From a virus: a stretch of 64,000 bases of DNA. The translations under genes were made by a program, and so were the position numbers. This document shows positions 16,814 to 27,500 of this stretch, piece by piece (within the stretch, counting starts at the first letter, position 1; the number at the start of each line of letters is the position of its first letter). Location: positions 84,961 through 148,960 of IMG/VR virus record IMGVR_UViG_3300049216_000317. One strand, given 5' to 3'. Under the pieces are notes generated by a model that did not search any database, was not told the origin of the DNA, and saw nothing but the letters and a program-made list of their open reading frames with translations.

Positions 16814-17269
16814 TTATAGCTGACCGACGATGATCCGATTCAGCTGAATGTCTTGTTCTTCGGTATCGAACTCGTTTGGAACGACAACGCCCACAAAAAC
16901 GACAAACATACCTTCTGACCATCCTGTAGCATTTATATCAGGCTTTACATTGGTCAGACTTCCGGGGGTTAAGCCCAAATAAATGGCGTCCCCGATGGCA
17001 AAACCAAGATCAATCGGAATATTTTCGATTCGCCCGTCTGAAACGACTTGACCAGATGCGCCAGAGGGCAAAGCGATTTGAGTCAGACCGACAAACGAAG
17101 TCACTAAAGACTCCACACTAGGATCGGTGTAAACTATGTTGCCTGCCGTATTGGCTGAAACTGGGGCGCAGGCATTCATGTTTGCGCCCGTGCCGTTTTG
17201 GTAGCCCGTAGACGTCGCTCTCGAACTGATATTTGGATTCGCACCGCGAATAAGTGGATTGTAACCCAT
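16814..17269 (-). CDS. Virion-associated beta protein, 151 aa
   Basis: The protein is Gly/Asn/Ser-rich with an IGDAIYLGLTPGSLTN turn and a C-terminal VFVGVVVPNEF...DIQLNRIIVGQL, typical of small beta-barrel modules in phage tails and fibre collars. It lies seven bases after the 1247-aa fibre gene, so it is co-transcribed with it. No specific function is recognised. Confidence 0.45.
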   Translation of the reverse strand: MGYNPLIRGANPNISSRATSTGYQNGTGANMNACAPVSANTAGNIVYTDPSVESLVTSFVGLTQIALPSGASGQVVSDGRIENIPIDLGFAIGDAIYLGLTPGSLTNVKPDINATGWSEGMFVVFVGVVVPNEFDTEEQDIQLNRIIVGQL

Positions 17270-17275
17270 GTGTCC

Positions 17276-20200
17276 TTAGATCAAGTAGAAGCTGGTTCCG
17301 TCGCAAACCATGGTTAATGATTCGTACTGAACGGTGATGACCTGGGTGACGGCGCCGTCGCAAAGTTGGCCGCCAGTTGTGTTAATGGTAAGTGTATTGG
17401 TCGTTGAATCTGTCTTTTTAAAGACGAATACTCGACCAGCACATGTTGAAGCTGAAGGAAGCGTCGCAACCAAGTTTCCAGATGAACAATTGAACAAAAG
17501 AACGTTGTCTGCGGAAACGACGTTATAGTTCAACGATTTTGTCGAGATCGTCATCGCATAGAGCGCATTTGTTCCAGGCGGCCCAGCCTGTCCTGGAGGT
17601 CCCTGTGGTCCAACTTCACCACCGCCGCCACCGCCAGCAGATCCACCTCCGCCTGCGTTCACTCGGAATTCAAGAACGTCACCCACGACAAGGTTTCTTA
17701 AAATCTGAATCTGATCACTTGCGGTTTCAGCTGTTCCAACTTCGGCCCAATCAATTCCTAGACGTAGGTACTGACCATTGAGATAGAGAAGAAGCGCGCC
17801 TGCTCCGACGGTATAATACTCTTGAACATCGCTAATACGAGTGTTTGGAGGCAGCGTAATTACTGTTCCAGAAACGACCGGACCAACAATTTCATTTGCT
17901 GGAACTGAGGCACCAGAAGTTCCATCGTTGCCGATCAGAGACCAAACGGGATAGTGTTGGGGATTTGTAGGTTCTTGAGTCCAACTTGTTCCATTGGTGC
18001 TTCTGTAATACCATGTGCCTGGGTTCGGAGTGTTGGCACAGGTCGCGTACAGCGCAGGTCCGCCAGAAATATTCGAGGTGTTTAGTACCCACCAATAAGT
18101 TCCAGCAGGAAGTGTCGGAGAAGATGCCCATGTGAATTGCTGACCATTGGTCTGAAGGCCATCGCCTGCCATATTCGGATAGGGCAGAAGCTGACTAGCG
18201 TTCAAAGAAAGTGTCGTCGTTCCAGAAATGAGAGTCCCCGGACCGCTTCCGGTATCGGTATAAATGGAACAATTCATCGTTCCACTCGACGTACCTAATT
18301 CATTATAAATCAGCATCGTCGACTTATCGAGGATGGTTGAGTTCGCGAGTGTGAATCTGAAAGCGTTATAATGGTTATCGCCATCAAAACCGCTAATGTC
18401 GGGCTCAAAAACTTGAGAAACATCAACGCCAGTCAAATATCCCGTTACAGAATAAATACCGCGCTTAGTAAATGACTGATAGCTCAGCCATCCGCTTGAG
18501 CCGTTCAAGGCATCCCATTGGTAAAGGCCGTTGCTTGTGCCCGTTCCCTCGGCAACGGACCATTTCCAGTCCGTACCGACGATCACAAACCAGTAAGCTC
18601 CTGGCTGCAAAACAACCGGAGTCGAGAAGTTAAATGACGTTCCCTTTCCTGACAGCGTGTCGCCCGATGTGTATGGGCCGTTCGGAAGCGAAGTTGCTGC
18701 GACGGTATTGGATGCGGTTCCCACAGTGTTCGTCGGGCATCCGCCGTTTCCATTTCGATCAGTGTAAATCTGAGCATAGAAACTGCCCGTGCCGCTCTGA
18801 TTGTAAAGCAAAGCATTAAACTGAGTAATTGTCGTAGGACTTGCGATCTCGACACGGTAGGCGACAGATGTCGCTCCGCTTGAATATTCAGTTGAAAAAT
18901 TCTCGCCACCAGTTGGCGTGGTGTAACTGTAGAGAACAGCTGGAGTTGATCCGCCTGAACTTGCGACGACACTCATTGGCTCGTCATAGTTAGGTTCGTC
19001 AAGGCCTTCTACGATGTTGTAAAGAGCACCGTCGAGTTTTTTAATCGCGAGAGTAAGGCTGTCGCCGTCGTTAATGAAGCTGTTACCGACACCCGTGCCT
19101 GCTTGCGTTTCCACAATAGCAAAGGGTGAAGGCATGTTAAAGTTCGCAGCCGCAACAGTCGCACCGGCAGAATTATTTTTAACCGTAACGACAGCGCCAC
19201 TAACTGAAGTCGTGAAATCGTTCGGAGTAAGTCCGCCAAGGGCCGAAGCATAGGCTGTAGCAACTTGGGCCGCAGTCATTCCAGTTGTTAAATCAACTGG
19301 GATACCAACCCGGCCCGGAGCCATCGGATCATTGTTTGCTCCACCGATATTAGCCCAAACGTAATAAAGACGCGTGTTCGCAGACGAGTTGATTTCGAAA
19401 TATTGGCCCGACGTCAACGTTGAAGCGGCACCAAACGTCAAAGTTTGGATCAGAGGAACAGATCCAGGATTCAATGCCGAAACATAGCCAGGAGCATACG
19501 CCGAAAGCGTGGGAGATCCGACATACTTAAGAAGCTCATCTGGAACTTCTCCGCCGATGTCTTCTGATTCACCTTGCGTAAGCTCTGAGCTTAAAAAGCG
19601 AACGTAAACGCGTGCAGCGCCCGTATTGTCTGAACGAAGCAAGAACCAGAAATAATTCTCGCCTTGCGGAACAGAGCCACGATCGGCAATTTGAATGTCG
19701 CGGTTTGTGCTCGGAGAAGCAGCAGCTTGATAGCTTCCATAAGAGTATTGTGATTGAAGGCCCGCAACGCCTGTCGATGTCTCAGCAAAATTCGATGTAA
19801 GGGTAACTTGCGTGAGAGAGTCGACTGTTGAAATCTGGTAAAAACCAGCAGAAGTGTCTGAGGAAAGCTTAATCCAGTCGCCAGATTGCAAAGGCGCCGT
19901 CCATGCAACACTTCCTACTGAGGTAACAGTCGGCGAGCCGTTGGTCCAAATCAAAGAAGGCGTGATTGCTTGGTTGCGAACTAAGTTAAGGTATGCGACT
20001 TCGTTGTCTGCCAGTGTGATGTCAGTCGAGGTCGGATTGGCCAGTAATTTATAAGAAATTTCAGAGCCGATGACGCGGATGTAAATATCCTGGTCCCAGT
20101 TCACTTGGCCAATGGCGGTTGGGGTTTCGCCATCTGACGGCAAAACACCATGCGCGATCGAGCCTTTTCCGGTGATAACCGTGTTGCCTAAATCTTCGCG

Positions 20201-21019
20201 CAAGCTTTGAGTTGAACCCGAAGAAGATGTCGAGAACCAATAGGTGGTTCCCTTGATCTCTTGGATTGAACTCATGATCGCGTTCATCCAGTCCTTCAAC
20301 GTACCGATGGCTTTGTCACCACCAGAGAACGGATCAGAACTGTTTGAAGTTGAGCTTACCGGATTTTGCGTGCGTCCTTCGGGCCAAGTGTATTGGTAAA
20401 AAGGATTTGGGCTATAGCCGCCTGCGCCCAAACTGAACATGTTCCAGCGCGCATCGGTAATTTCAGTTACGTTATTAGATGCGTCAGTGACAACAACGGC
20501 AAGGGGCAAATATTGCGAGGTCGGAACCGTAGTCGTGATGTTCAGCGTATAGCTTAACACGAGCGCGCGCGGGGTGATCTTGGTCGTTTCGGTATTCTGC
20601 GTTGGGTCCCAGAAGTAAGTCTGGGCATCGGTCGTGTCGTCAGCTAGACGTTGGTACTCAAGAGAAACATAGTTAATAGCGTTTGGGGTGAAAGCGCCAT
20701 TTACGATCGTGTTAGTAGCCGAATTGAGGGTTTGAACAGGTGTTCCCGTAGGAACCAAATAAAACGTACCAGATTGGCTTGAAGAAACATGGAAGATCGC
20801 GCCTGGATCAACCTCGACCTGCAACGAGGACGCTGCGCCTCCGATGGCCGAAGCCATGACGATATTAAAGCCACGAAGGACGTAACCCTGCGTAGGGCCA
20901 GTAACAAACGATTGAATAAGGGTATCAAAGTCAGCAGAAGCTGCGGATTCGATTGAGCGAAGGTCAGGAACGTCGACCCGTTGCTCTGAAAGTAAATTTA
21001 CACGTCGTTGTACGCTCAT
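17276..21019 (-). CDS. Large tail fibre/collar protein with collagen-like segment (1247 aa)
   Basis: The N-terminus (RRVNLLSEQRVDVPDLRSIE) resembles the docking motif of other fibres. The middle contains two related ~150-residue beta domains (about residues 690-860 and 870-1040) with matching FNFSTPVVLQPGAYWFVI and FTWASSPTLPAGTYWWVL strands. A connector (YLNGQYLRLGIDW, VVGDVLEFRV) follows, then a poly-Gly hinge and the collagen-like PQGPPGQAGPPG. A C-terminal head closes the chain. It is a major adhesion or collar fibre. Confidence 0.65.
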   Translation of the reverse strand: MSVQRRVNLLSEQRVDVPDLRSIESAASADFDTLIQSFVTGPTQGYVLRGFNIVMASAIGGAASSLQVEVDPGAIFHVSSSQSGTFYLVPTGTPVQTLNSATNTIVNGAFTPNAINYVSLEYQRLADDTTDAQTYFWDPTQNTETTKITPRALVLSYTLNITTTVPTSQYLPLAVVVTDASNNVTEITDARWNMFSLGAGGYSPNPFYQYTWPEGRTQNPVSSTSNSSDPFSGGDKAIGTLKDWMNAIMSSIQEIKGTTYWFSTSSSGSTQSLREDLGNTVITGKGSIAHGVLPSDGETPTAIGQVNWDQDIYIRVIGSEISYKLLANPTSTDITLADNEVAYLNLVRNQAITPSLIWTNGSPTVTSVGSVAWTAPLQSGDWIKLSSDTSAGFYQISTVDSLTQVTLTSNFAETSTGVAGLQSQYSYGSYQAAASPSTNRDIQIADRGSVPQGENYFWFLLRSDNTGAARVYVRFLSSELTQGESEDIGGEVPDELLKYVGSPTLSAYAPGYVSALNPGSVPLIQTLTFGAASTLTSGQYFEINSSANTRLYYVWANIGGANNDPMAPGRVGIPVDLTTGMTAAQVATAYASALGGLTPNDFTTSVSGAVVTVKNNSAGATVAAANFNMPSPFAIVETQAGTGVGNSFINDGDSLTLAIKKLDGALYNIVEGLDEPNYDEPMSVVASSGGSTPAVLYSYTTPTGGENFSTEYSSGATSVAYRVEIASPTTITQFNALLYNQSGTGSFYAQIYTDRNGNGGCPTNTVGTASNTVAATSLPNGPYTSGDTLSGKGTSFNFSTPVVLQPGAYWFVIVGTDWKWSVAEGTGTSNGLYQWDALNGSSGWLSYQSFTKRGIYSVTGYLTGVDVSQVFEPDISGFDGDNHYNAFRFTLANSTILDKSTMLIYNELGTSSGTMNCSIYTDTGSGPGTLISGTTTLSLNASQLLPYPNMAGDGLQTNGQQFTWASSPTLPAGTYWWVLNTSNISGGPALYATCANTPNPGTWYYRSTNGTSWTQEPTNPQHYPVWSLIGNDGTSGASVPANEIVGPVVSGTVITLPPNTRISDVQEYYTVGAGALLLYLNGQYLRLGIDWAEVGTAETASDQIQILRNLVVGDVLEFRVNAGGGGSAGGGGGGEVGPQGPPGQAGPPGTNALYAMTISTKSLNYNVVSADNVLLFNCSSGNLVATLPSASTCAGRVFVFKKTDSTTNTLTINTTGGQLCDGAVTQVITVQYESLTMVCDGTSFYLI

Positions 21020-21053
21020 TGCCAGCCTTCAGAAGTTAAAATAGCGGTCTTTT

Positions 21054-21131
21054 CTATAAGATTATGACCACCTCACTATTCCTATATCAGGGCCTTTGGC
21101 GTGAAATTTCTCGGCAATCTTAATGATATAG
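21054..21131. promoter_or_regulatory. Divergent promoter region between fibre operon and + strand island
   Basis: On the minus strand CTGATATAGG (21081-21090) lies upstream of a variant ATAATCTTATAG element (21054-21068) and the fibre start at 21019. On the plus strand TGATATAG (21124-21131) lies just before GGGAGGG and the ATG at 21148. So both recurring motifs occur here and TGATATAG is present in both outward directions. Confidence 0.5.
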
Positions 21132-21147
21132 CTATTATGGGAGGGTT

Positions 21148-21555
21148 ATGGGCAGAAGCCGAAATACCCGGTCAGACAAGGAATTCTCCAAAGAACAGAA
21201 GCTTGCTCACGAAAACCGTGAACTACGCAAGGCGCTCGCCAAATTGCGTAAAAAGCTAGATCGTATGGACCATGAGGCCCACGAAGAAATTCAAGAGGTA
21301 CTTGAAGAAGCCCAAGCTGCCGAGCGCCAAGCTGAGCAAGAAAATGAAAAAAAGCCTATTAGCATTCGCTGCGACGACTGCGGTAAAGGCAATTTAGCTA
21401 TTTTCCAATATCAAAAAATCACCGAACCCATGTGCTATTGGCAGTGCGGCCTATGCGGATACCGGACTAAATCGCAAGTTTTTGTTCCGGAAGGAGACAA
21501 TCGTCCCAAATTAGCGCCGCTGGTGACCCAAATTGTGTCTAAAGTACGAAAATAA
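21148..21555 (+). CDS. Coiled-coil protein with C-terminal zinc ribbon
   Basis: Residues ~13-75 form a long charged coiled coil. Residues ~79-112 hold two CxxC knuckles (CDDC and CGLC) that form a zinc ribbon. Such proteins often bind nucleic acid or RNA polymerase, but no family is identified. It is encoded opposite to the surrounding tail genes and has its own promoter-like region and a GGGAGGG RBS. Confidence 0.6.
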   Translation: MGRSRNTRSDKEFSKEQKLAHENRELRKALAKLRKKLDRMDHEAHEEIQEVLEEAQAAERQAEQENEKKPISIRCDDCGKGNLAIFQYQKITEPMCYWQCGLCGYRTKSQVFVPEGDNRPKLAPLVTQIVSKVRK

Positions 21556-21617
21556 AAGGGCAATTAGGCCTTAATTTTGACCTGGACCTGCCGATAAGTT
21601 TGCATACAGGAGGACGT

Positions 21618-22016
21618 ATGCGGATTTTAGTGGGTCTTTTGATATTTTTCGTAGCGTTTCAGGTTGAGGCGAAGAATTTGACCGTGGTCGAGTATAAGCA
21701 AATTCGCTTCACGAATGCGTGCGTTGGTGCTGCCAACATAATTTCGTCGTATTTCAAGGGAGGCATCCCATTGCAATATATGGGTGCATCCGAAAAGTTG
21801 TGCGAAAAACAAGCCGATGCCATTCCGACAACAGAATGGAAAACGATGATGCATACCTCTGAACGTGGTTGCCTGACTGCATTTGCCAAATTGATGCCTA
21901 AGAATCTTCCTCAAGACAAAGTAGCCAAGGTTGCTGATGATAGTTGCCGAGGTGCTGTATCTGTAGATCAGCGCTTGTATAATGAAGATATTCAACTTAT
22001 GGCCAAAGACAAATAA
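21618..22016 (+). CDS. Secreted Cys-containing protein, 132 aa
   Basis: ATG at 21618 follows AGGAGG. The N-terminus MRILVGLLIFFVAFQVEAK is a good Sec signal peptide with a predicted cut after VEA. The mature ~115-residue domain has four Cys (ACVGA, LCEK, GCLT, SCRG) that could form two disulfides in the periplasm. The next gene encodes a similar kind of protein. A role in superinfection exclusion or envelope modification is possible but not shown. Confidence 0.6.
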   Translation: MRILVGLLIFFVAFQVEAKNLTVVEYKQIRFTNACVGAANIISSYFKGGIPLQYMGASEKLCEKQADAIPTTEWKTMMHTSERGCLTAFAKLMPKNLPQDKVAKVADDSCRGAVSVDQRLYNEDIQLMAKDK

Positions 22017-22025
22017 GGGGGACGC

Positions 22026-22493
22026 ATGTTAGAACTTATTATTTCATTGATTCTTAGCGGCCTTTCGACCCCTACAAACATTGATGCAAAAGTTGGTGAA
22101 CGCCTTGATCCAAACGCAGCCTTGACGCTAGAGCAAATTGAAGCGAATCCTATGGCTACAAGTGTTTACAAGGGTTGCGCAAAGGGAATGTCAGCCTATG
22201 CTGTGGGGGAGTCCGATGACGGACTTCAAGCTTCAGCCGACCCGGTAATTGCTCACGACCTAGCGACCAATATAGGGAAATACTGTACGCAATTTGTAAC
22301 GAAATTTCGAAATGCAGGGAATATGGCTCACACGCAGAATCCAGAAAAGGATGGCTGTCGAGACGGTGTCATTGCTTTCATGCGATCACAAAGAATTCAG
22401 ATTTACCAATGGAATCCGAAGGCAGATCTTTACTGTGACGTTAAGCCCGATCCAAAGCAAACAGTGGCAGCAATCCAGAAAATTGGACCGTAA
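22026..22493 (+). CDS. Secreted Cys-containing protein, 155 aa
   Basis: A short hydrophobic start (MLELIISLILSGLSTP) suggests export. The mature part has four Cys (GCAKG, YCTQ, GCRDG, YCDV), a count matching the previous gene's product, so the two may be distant paralogues. Its last 53 bases overlap the convergent tail gene ending at 22441. Function unknown. Confidence 0.55.
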   Translation: MLELIISLILSGLSTPTNIDAKVGERLDPNAALTLEQIEANPMATSVYKGCAKGMSAYAVGESDDGLQASADPVIAHDLATNIGKYCTQFVTKFRNAGNMAHTQNPEKDGCRDGVIAFMRSQRIQIYQWNPKADLYCDVKPDPKQTVAAIQKIGP

Positions 22494-22863
22494 TGTGGTA
22501 AACGCCTTTTGCGGCAGCAGAATGAGATTCTTTGATAATCTTTGCGTAGGGAAGCGAAATAATATCTTCGCCCGACTGACGATCGTGGACCCGCAACTGG
22601 ATATACGGGGATGCACCAATGTCGGTAAACAGGGGACGAAGGTTCTTCGCTTGCAATCCGCCGCTGTTTTTCTGGCGAATCAGCGTCATTGAGCCTGAAA
22701 CTGAAACTTGCGTCGCTGCAATTTCTTGCGGATAAGGCGAATCAATTCCACGAATCTCTTGCTCCCCATAATCAACCTCAAAGTTGACCGACTGGACTTC
22801 TTTTAAAACTGCGTTATTAGCATAAACGACGATATTCGCGCCAACTAAAGAAAATTGCGGCAT
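22441..22863 (-). CDS. Conserved virion tail protein, 140 aa
   Basis: The protein has a beta-rich N-terminus (GANIVVYANNAVLKEVQSVNF), then DYGEQEIRGIDSPYPQEIA and a SGGLQAKNLRPLF turn. This is the kind of domain seen in small tail-tube-like or tail-terminator-like proteins of large phages. It abuts the 548-aa gene (TAATG-type junction), within the baseplate region. Assignment to tube or baseplate is uncertain. Confidence 0.55.
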   Translation of the reverse strand: MPQFSLVGANIVVYANNAVLKEVQSVNFEVDYGEQEIRGIDSPYPQEIAATQVSVSGSMTLIRQKNSGGLQAKNLRPLFTDIGASPYIQLRVHDRQSGEDIISLPYAKIIKESHSAAAKGVYHITVQFSGLLPLFALDRA

Positions 22864-24509
22864 TACTCACCCCAAATCGTAGAGATCTCTGAAAACACGG
22901 TTCCTGCCTTACCTAAACCAATGTCACCGGGGTAAAGGACCGTGAAAACAACGTTAATGCCGGTTGCCGCAATAGAATTAATCAAATCCTGCGCATAAGT
23001 TCGCCCGTCGACAACGCCCGTTAAATAAAAAGCATAATCTGTTCCGTCTTGGGCAACGGTGACGGGTGATTTATAAACGTAAGCAACGTCTTCGCCCGTC
23101 GGATGAACATTTTGAATGTTGTACGCTGGCGAAATTAAGAGCGTGTTGTCGGACGGACGCGCAATGTAAGGAATCGGACCTTCTTGTCTTTGCGTTCCGT
23201 AGCCCAAGACAATGTACCCTGTCGCATCTGGGAAAGAAGTCGAATCATTGACTGCAATGACTTTCGTAGAATTTGCATTCACTTGTTGCGCAAGCGTCGT
23301 TCCGATTGCTGAAATTGTAAAAGCCTGACTTAAATCGTAAGCGTATGGACCTTGCTGGTCCGGCAAAAGCGAAAGAGGGTCTGTTGGATCGTGAATATGC
23401 GCAGAGCCAATCCGATCACGGCGAATTACTTTAGTTGCTGCTGGCAAAAAGATTTCGAGTAATCTGTTTTCGACTTGATATACAGCTGCATAGGTTTTCT
23501 GACTTGCAATTGTTTTACGAGCAGGATTGTAGAACAGAATCGCACTGTCCGTACCTTGAGTGACAATGCCAGATGTCCCGAGCGGATTAGAAACTTCGAA
23601 ATACGCTTCGCCTGCAACGCCACCAATGGCATCGGTAATGGTAAAAGTTCCTTCGTTGTCTGACGAAGTAAAACCGCCTCCATAAATATTAACGTAGTTG
23701 CCGATTGAAATATAACCAAGGTTAGGGTTTGCGCCACCAGTCCAGGTAAAACGAACAACGCCACCTGGACGAAGCGAAAGGGTCCACTGAGTTGAAGCGT
23801 TACCTCCGGCGGCTACAGATGCGGCAAAACGAAGCTCGTTCTGGGCTCTTCCCCCGAAGACGGTTACAGAAGACGCCGGACCAATTGTGTCCGAAAGGAT
23901 CTCCACATAGTTACCGTTTCCGTTATTATTGGCAACGGCAGTGCCAGTCAGACCTTGGTTACGCAATGATTTGGTGATCGAGTCAGCTACTTCTTGAGCA
24001 GTCGCTGCGGCGATTGAACCAAACTGTGATGCCGCAAAGGTAATGGTGGCATTTGACTGAAGACTATCAAAGTTCAAAATCAGTGTGTCGCCATCTTGCA
24101 AATTATAGGGCTCGTAAGCTGTCGAATCATTTTGTGCCCGAACAAGCTCATCGCCAAAAATAGCGTCCAGCAAATTGTTAATCAGATCCCGAACCTGCTT
24201 ACGATTTTTTACCTGAATACCGATTTGGCGAAAGACGTCATCCGACAAACCAAGATTCGAAGGCGACGTAATTCCATACTGCGCTAGACGATCTGCCAAG
24301 TATTGGCCTGATGCCGTCGCAATATAAAGCTGATCGTTCACCGCTCGGATGTTATTGATCAGATAAGACGAACTGGCGCTCGCGAGAGCGTTTAAAACCG
24401 CGTCCGTATTCTTACCCTTGATGGCTGGGTTCAAATATGAACGAAGTCGCTTGTACTCAATTTCCTGAGTCGCGATGCCAGTTGTGGTTGGCGTAGCCGT
24501 CGTTGCCAT
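22863..24509 (-). CDS. Baseplate/tail structural protein, 548 aa
   Basis: The protein is beta-rich with an N-terminal helical region (LRSYLNPAIKGKNTDAVLNAL) and conserved-looking segments VENRLLEIFLPAATKVIRRD and YAQDLINSIAATGINVVFTVLYPGD split along the C-terminal half. It begins two bases after the giant baseplate-J-like gene. The middle part has the same EGTFTI / GGFTSSDNEGT beta style as that protein, so both may belong to the outer baseplate. Confidence 0.5.
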   Translation of the reverse strand: MATTATPTTTGIATQEIEYKRLRSYLNPAIKGKNTDAVLNALASASSSYLINNIRAVNDQLYIATASGQYLADRLAQYGITSPSNLGLSDDVFRQIGIQVKNRKQVRDLINNLLDAIFGDELVRAQNDSTAYEPYNLQDGDTLILNFDSLQSNATITFAASQFGSIAAATAQEVADSITKSLRNQGLTGTAVANNNGNGNYVEILSDTIGPASSVTVFGGRAQNELRFAASVAAGGNASTQWTLSLRPGGVVRFTWTGGANPNLGYISIGNYVNIYGGGFTSSDNEGTFTITDAIGGVAGEAYFEVSNPLGTSGIVTQGTDSAILFYNPARKTIASQKTYAAVYQVENRLLEIFLPAATKVIRRDRIGSAHIHDPTDPLSLLPDQQGPYAYDLSQAFTISAIGTTLAQQVNANSTKVIAVNDSTSFPDATGYIVLGYGTQRQEGPIPYIARPSDNTLLISPAYNIQNVHPTGEDVAYVYKSPVTVAQDGTDYAFYLTGVVDGRTYAQDLINSIAATGINVVFTVLYPGDIGLGKAGTVFSEISTIWGE

Positions 24510-24511
24510 AG

Positions 24512-27500
24512 TTAGTTCCCGTTAATCGAAACCGAGATGTCTGAAATCGAATCGATGATGCGGGCCTTTTCTTTTGCCGCCAAATTGATGATGTCATTTG
24601 TCGTGCTGTAATTCGGGCTTGAAATCGAAACAGCCGTGATACCCGGAATCGCATTGACTGCGGAAACGATCGCCGAGATAGCGATTGCCTGACCGACAGG
24701 ATTCGAGTTGATAAGAGCTTGGATCGAAGATCGAACCTGGCTGACCGCTTGAGCAAACGGAACACCCGTAGCTGTACGAATCACTAACGAAACCTGGATA
24801 CGTTTTGTTAACGGAGCTTTCGTGAAAATCTCGGCACCTGCTGCCGCAACGCCCGGATAAGTTGTCGGATCGCGAGGATCGCCGTAAACGATACGATTGG
24901 CTTCTGCAATCAATCCAGTGTTGTAAGAATACGAATCCAATCCTTGTTTCAAAATCGTTGAATAGTTCATCTTATTTTGAGAAACCATTTCGACAGAAGC
25001 CGATTGGTTGATCTTTTCGTACTGAGCATTGGTATCAGTGACAATCATCGTGCGATTCGTAGTTCCCGGCTGTGCAGCAACTAAGTAAACGTGTTTGTAT
25101 CCGTAGTAAGGAGATGCTTCGAGAACATAAACCGATGATTCGACGCCGTTTAAGCTTGCATTGCTTACTGCGACCATCACACCTTTGACGATGATATTAT
25201 CTCGGTCAATAACCTGATTGATCGAATAAGACCCGGCATTTTTCGTGCCCAGAGTCGCTCCAGTTACAACGAATTGATCTCCTGCAACAGTCGCCTCGTA
25301 TTCCGAGAACTGAAGTTGTGGGCGATGAACTTGAAGAACATTGGATACGAAAACAGTTGATTGGTTAACGGCAGAAGGATTGATCGCCTCAATGAATGTG
25401 CGACGGCCTGATTGAGTTACGTTTACAATAAACGCAGCAGGCATCGTACCAGCAGTAGCCGACGCAGTTTCTTGATAGCCAGTTGTCGTAACAGTCACCA
25501 CGTTGCCAGAAGCAGACGACGTGAAGCCTGACGTTGCAGTCAGGGCGGCAGATGCTTTGGCCGCAACATTAGTTGAAGAATCGCCAGTTAAAATATTGAC
25601 CTGAACGCCCGTGTGACCAGCTGGAGCGGGATCGGTGTTTGCTCCGGTATTGAACCAAACGTAATACTGAGTTACGTTACCAGCAGTGTTAATCAAGAAG
25701 TATTGGCCCGCGCCAGTAGTCGAGAATGCAGATCCAGAAGGCATCAAAAGCTGAGTCACTTGCTGAAGTTTAGCGCCTGAACGAAGGACCATGAATGATC
25801 CCTGGTTGCCGGTCGCAAAATCTGTGCCAAAAGTGATCACATCGCCCATTTGCGCATTTTGCAGCGATGGCTCAGTACCAACACCATTCCAATTAAGGTA
25901 AATATCTTTGTTGGTTGCCGAGATTTTGAAAGACGTTGTGGAGTCGTAGCCCAAAGATACAGAGTTCAAAGGCAGCGTGACTTCTTCTTCGACCACATTG
26001 ACGTTTTCAAACCAGATAGCGCCATCGTAACGTCGAATAATGCGGAATGTGCCTTGGTTTAAAACGTTGAACGGAGATGAAACGACCAAGCTATCGCCTT
26101 CGCCCACTTGAGTGATGGCCGAGAACGTCGAACTTGAATAAGCAGATCCAGAAACGGTTGATCCGCTCACTGTGACTGCTGAGCTAGTCGTAGAAAGCGC
26201 CATCGAAGAGCCAACATTTTGTGCCGTAATGGTAACTACGTCACCGCTTACCGATGATGTTACGCCCGACAAAGTTCCCGCAACTGCGGAGAAGTTTGCT
26301 GCGGTTGCGATATTGTTGACACCAATTGCGAATCCAGTACCAGCAACCAAAGTTTGGCCATTAACGCCGAACTGATCCCCCGCTGTCGGATTCGAATTGA
26401 ACGTAAATGTTCCAGAAGAGTATTGGTTCGATCCGCTCGGGTTTTGAACCTGCAAAGTCGTGCCGTCATCCGATACGCCAGTAACAAGGAACGTTCCGTT
26501 GTTTCCGGAATTTGCCATGCCCGAGACAGTTACGAGATCGCCAATTGAAAGTTCACCGAAACCAGCTGCGCCAGTCAGAATCACATATTGGAAATCGTTT
26601 GTTCCTGTGACAGAAACAACGTTTAGCGTTCCGCCCGCCGAAGTATTAAAATTGACGTTCTTATGAAACTTGGGATCAGTTCCTTGGCCGTTCCAGCTAA
26701 GGCAAACAAGAGATCCTTGTTTTTCGATACGGAACGTGAGGCCCTGCGTGCGAACATGATTGCGTGGCTTGCCGAAGTTACGCTGAGTCAGCGTGCGTCC
26801 GGTTAAAGTAATTTGCGCAGTCGAACTTGAAGGAACCACAGCAATCGTCGTATTTGACGAAAAGAGTGTTTGTTTTTGCTGAGTATTCAATGCTGACAAA
26901 CGGAACCATTGATCCGCCTGAACGGATTGCGCGGCAATCGAATTGGCGCTAATTTGCATATAAGTATTGTCGTAACGAACCGCCGAATCCAAAACCGGAA
27001 CCGAATATTCATTAGCTGCGCCACCGATGATTTGGATAGAACCGCTGCTTCCGAGAGTATCAGTTGCAAGTTCAATTTGCTTTTCACGGTTAACCAACTT
27101 CACAGTTCCGACGGTCGTGAAACCAGTCACGCCAAGGATCGAAATGAAGCGAGCAACTTGCTCCATCGTGGTAGGAATCAAGCGCACTTCTTCGCCGTTA
27201 TTGAACGTGTATCCGACGTCCGATGTTAGAGTAAGCGGAACTTTTAAAGTAAACTGGGGGCTTCCGCTAATGTCGCTTGAAGCAATCCAGTTAATCCCGT
27301 CCTTGAGTTGAACAGTTGAGTATGTGAATCCGCTATCTTCATATGTGCTGAGCACGATTGCTCCGGAGCCAGCCGTTCCACCGTCGTTTACGATAGTTGA
27401 AGTCACATAATTAGAGAGGTTTGCGTTGACGTAAGTGTTGATGTCCGACGCAAGCGTAGTTGACGAAGCATAAAACACGATTGCCCCATTGACCACCGTA

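Noticed and set aside
17600-17650. Poly-Gly run as a sequencing artefact
   Set aside because: It lies in frame within the hinge before a collagen-like segment, as expected in fibre proteins.
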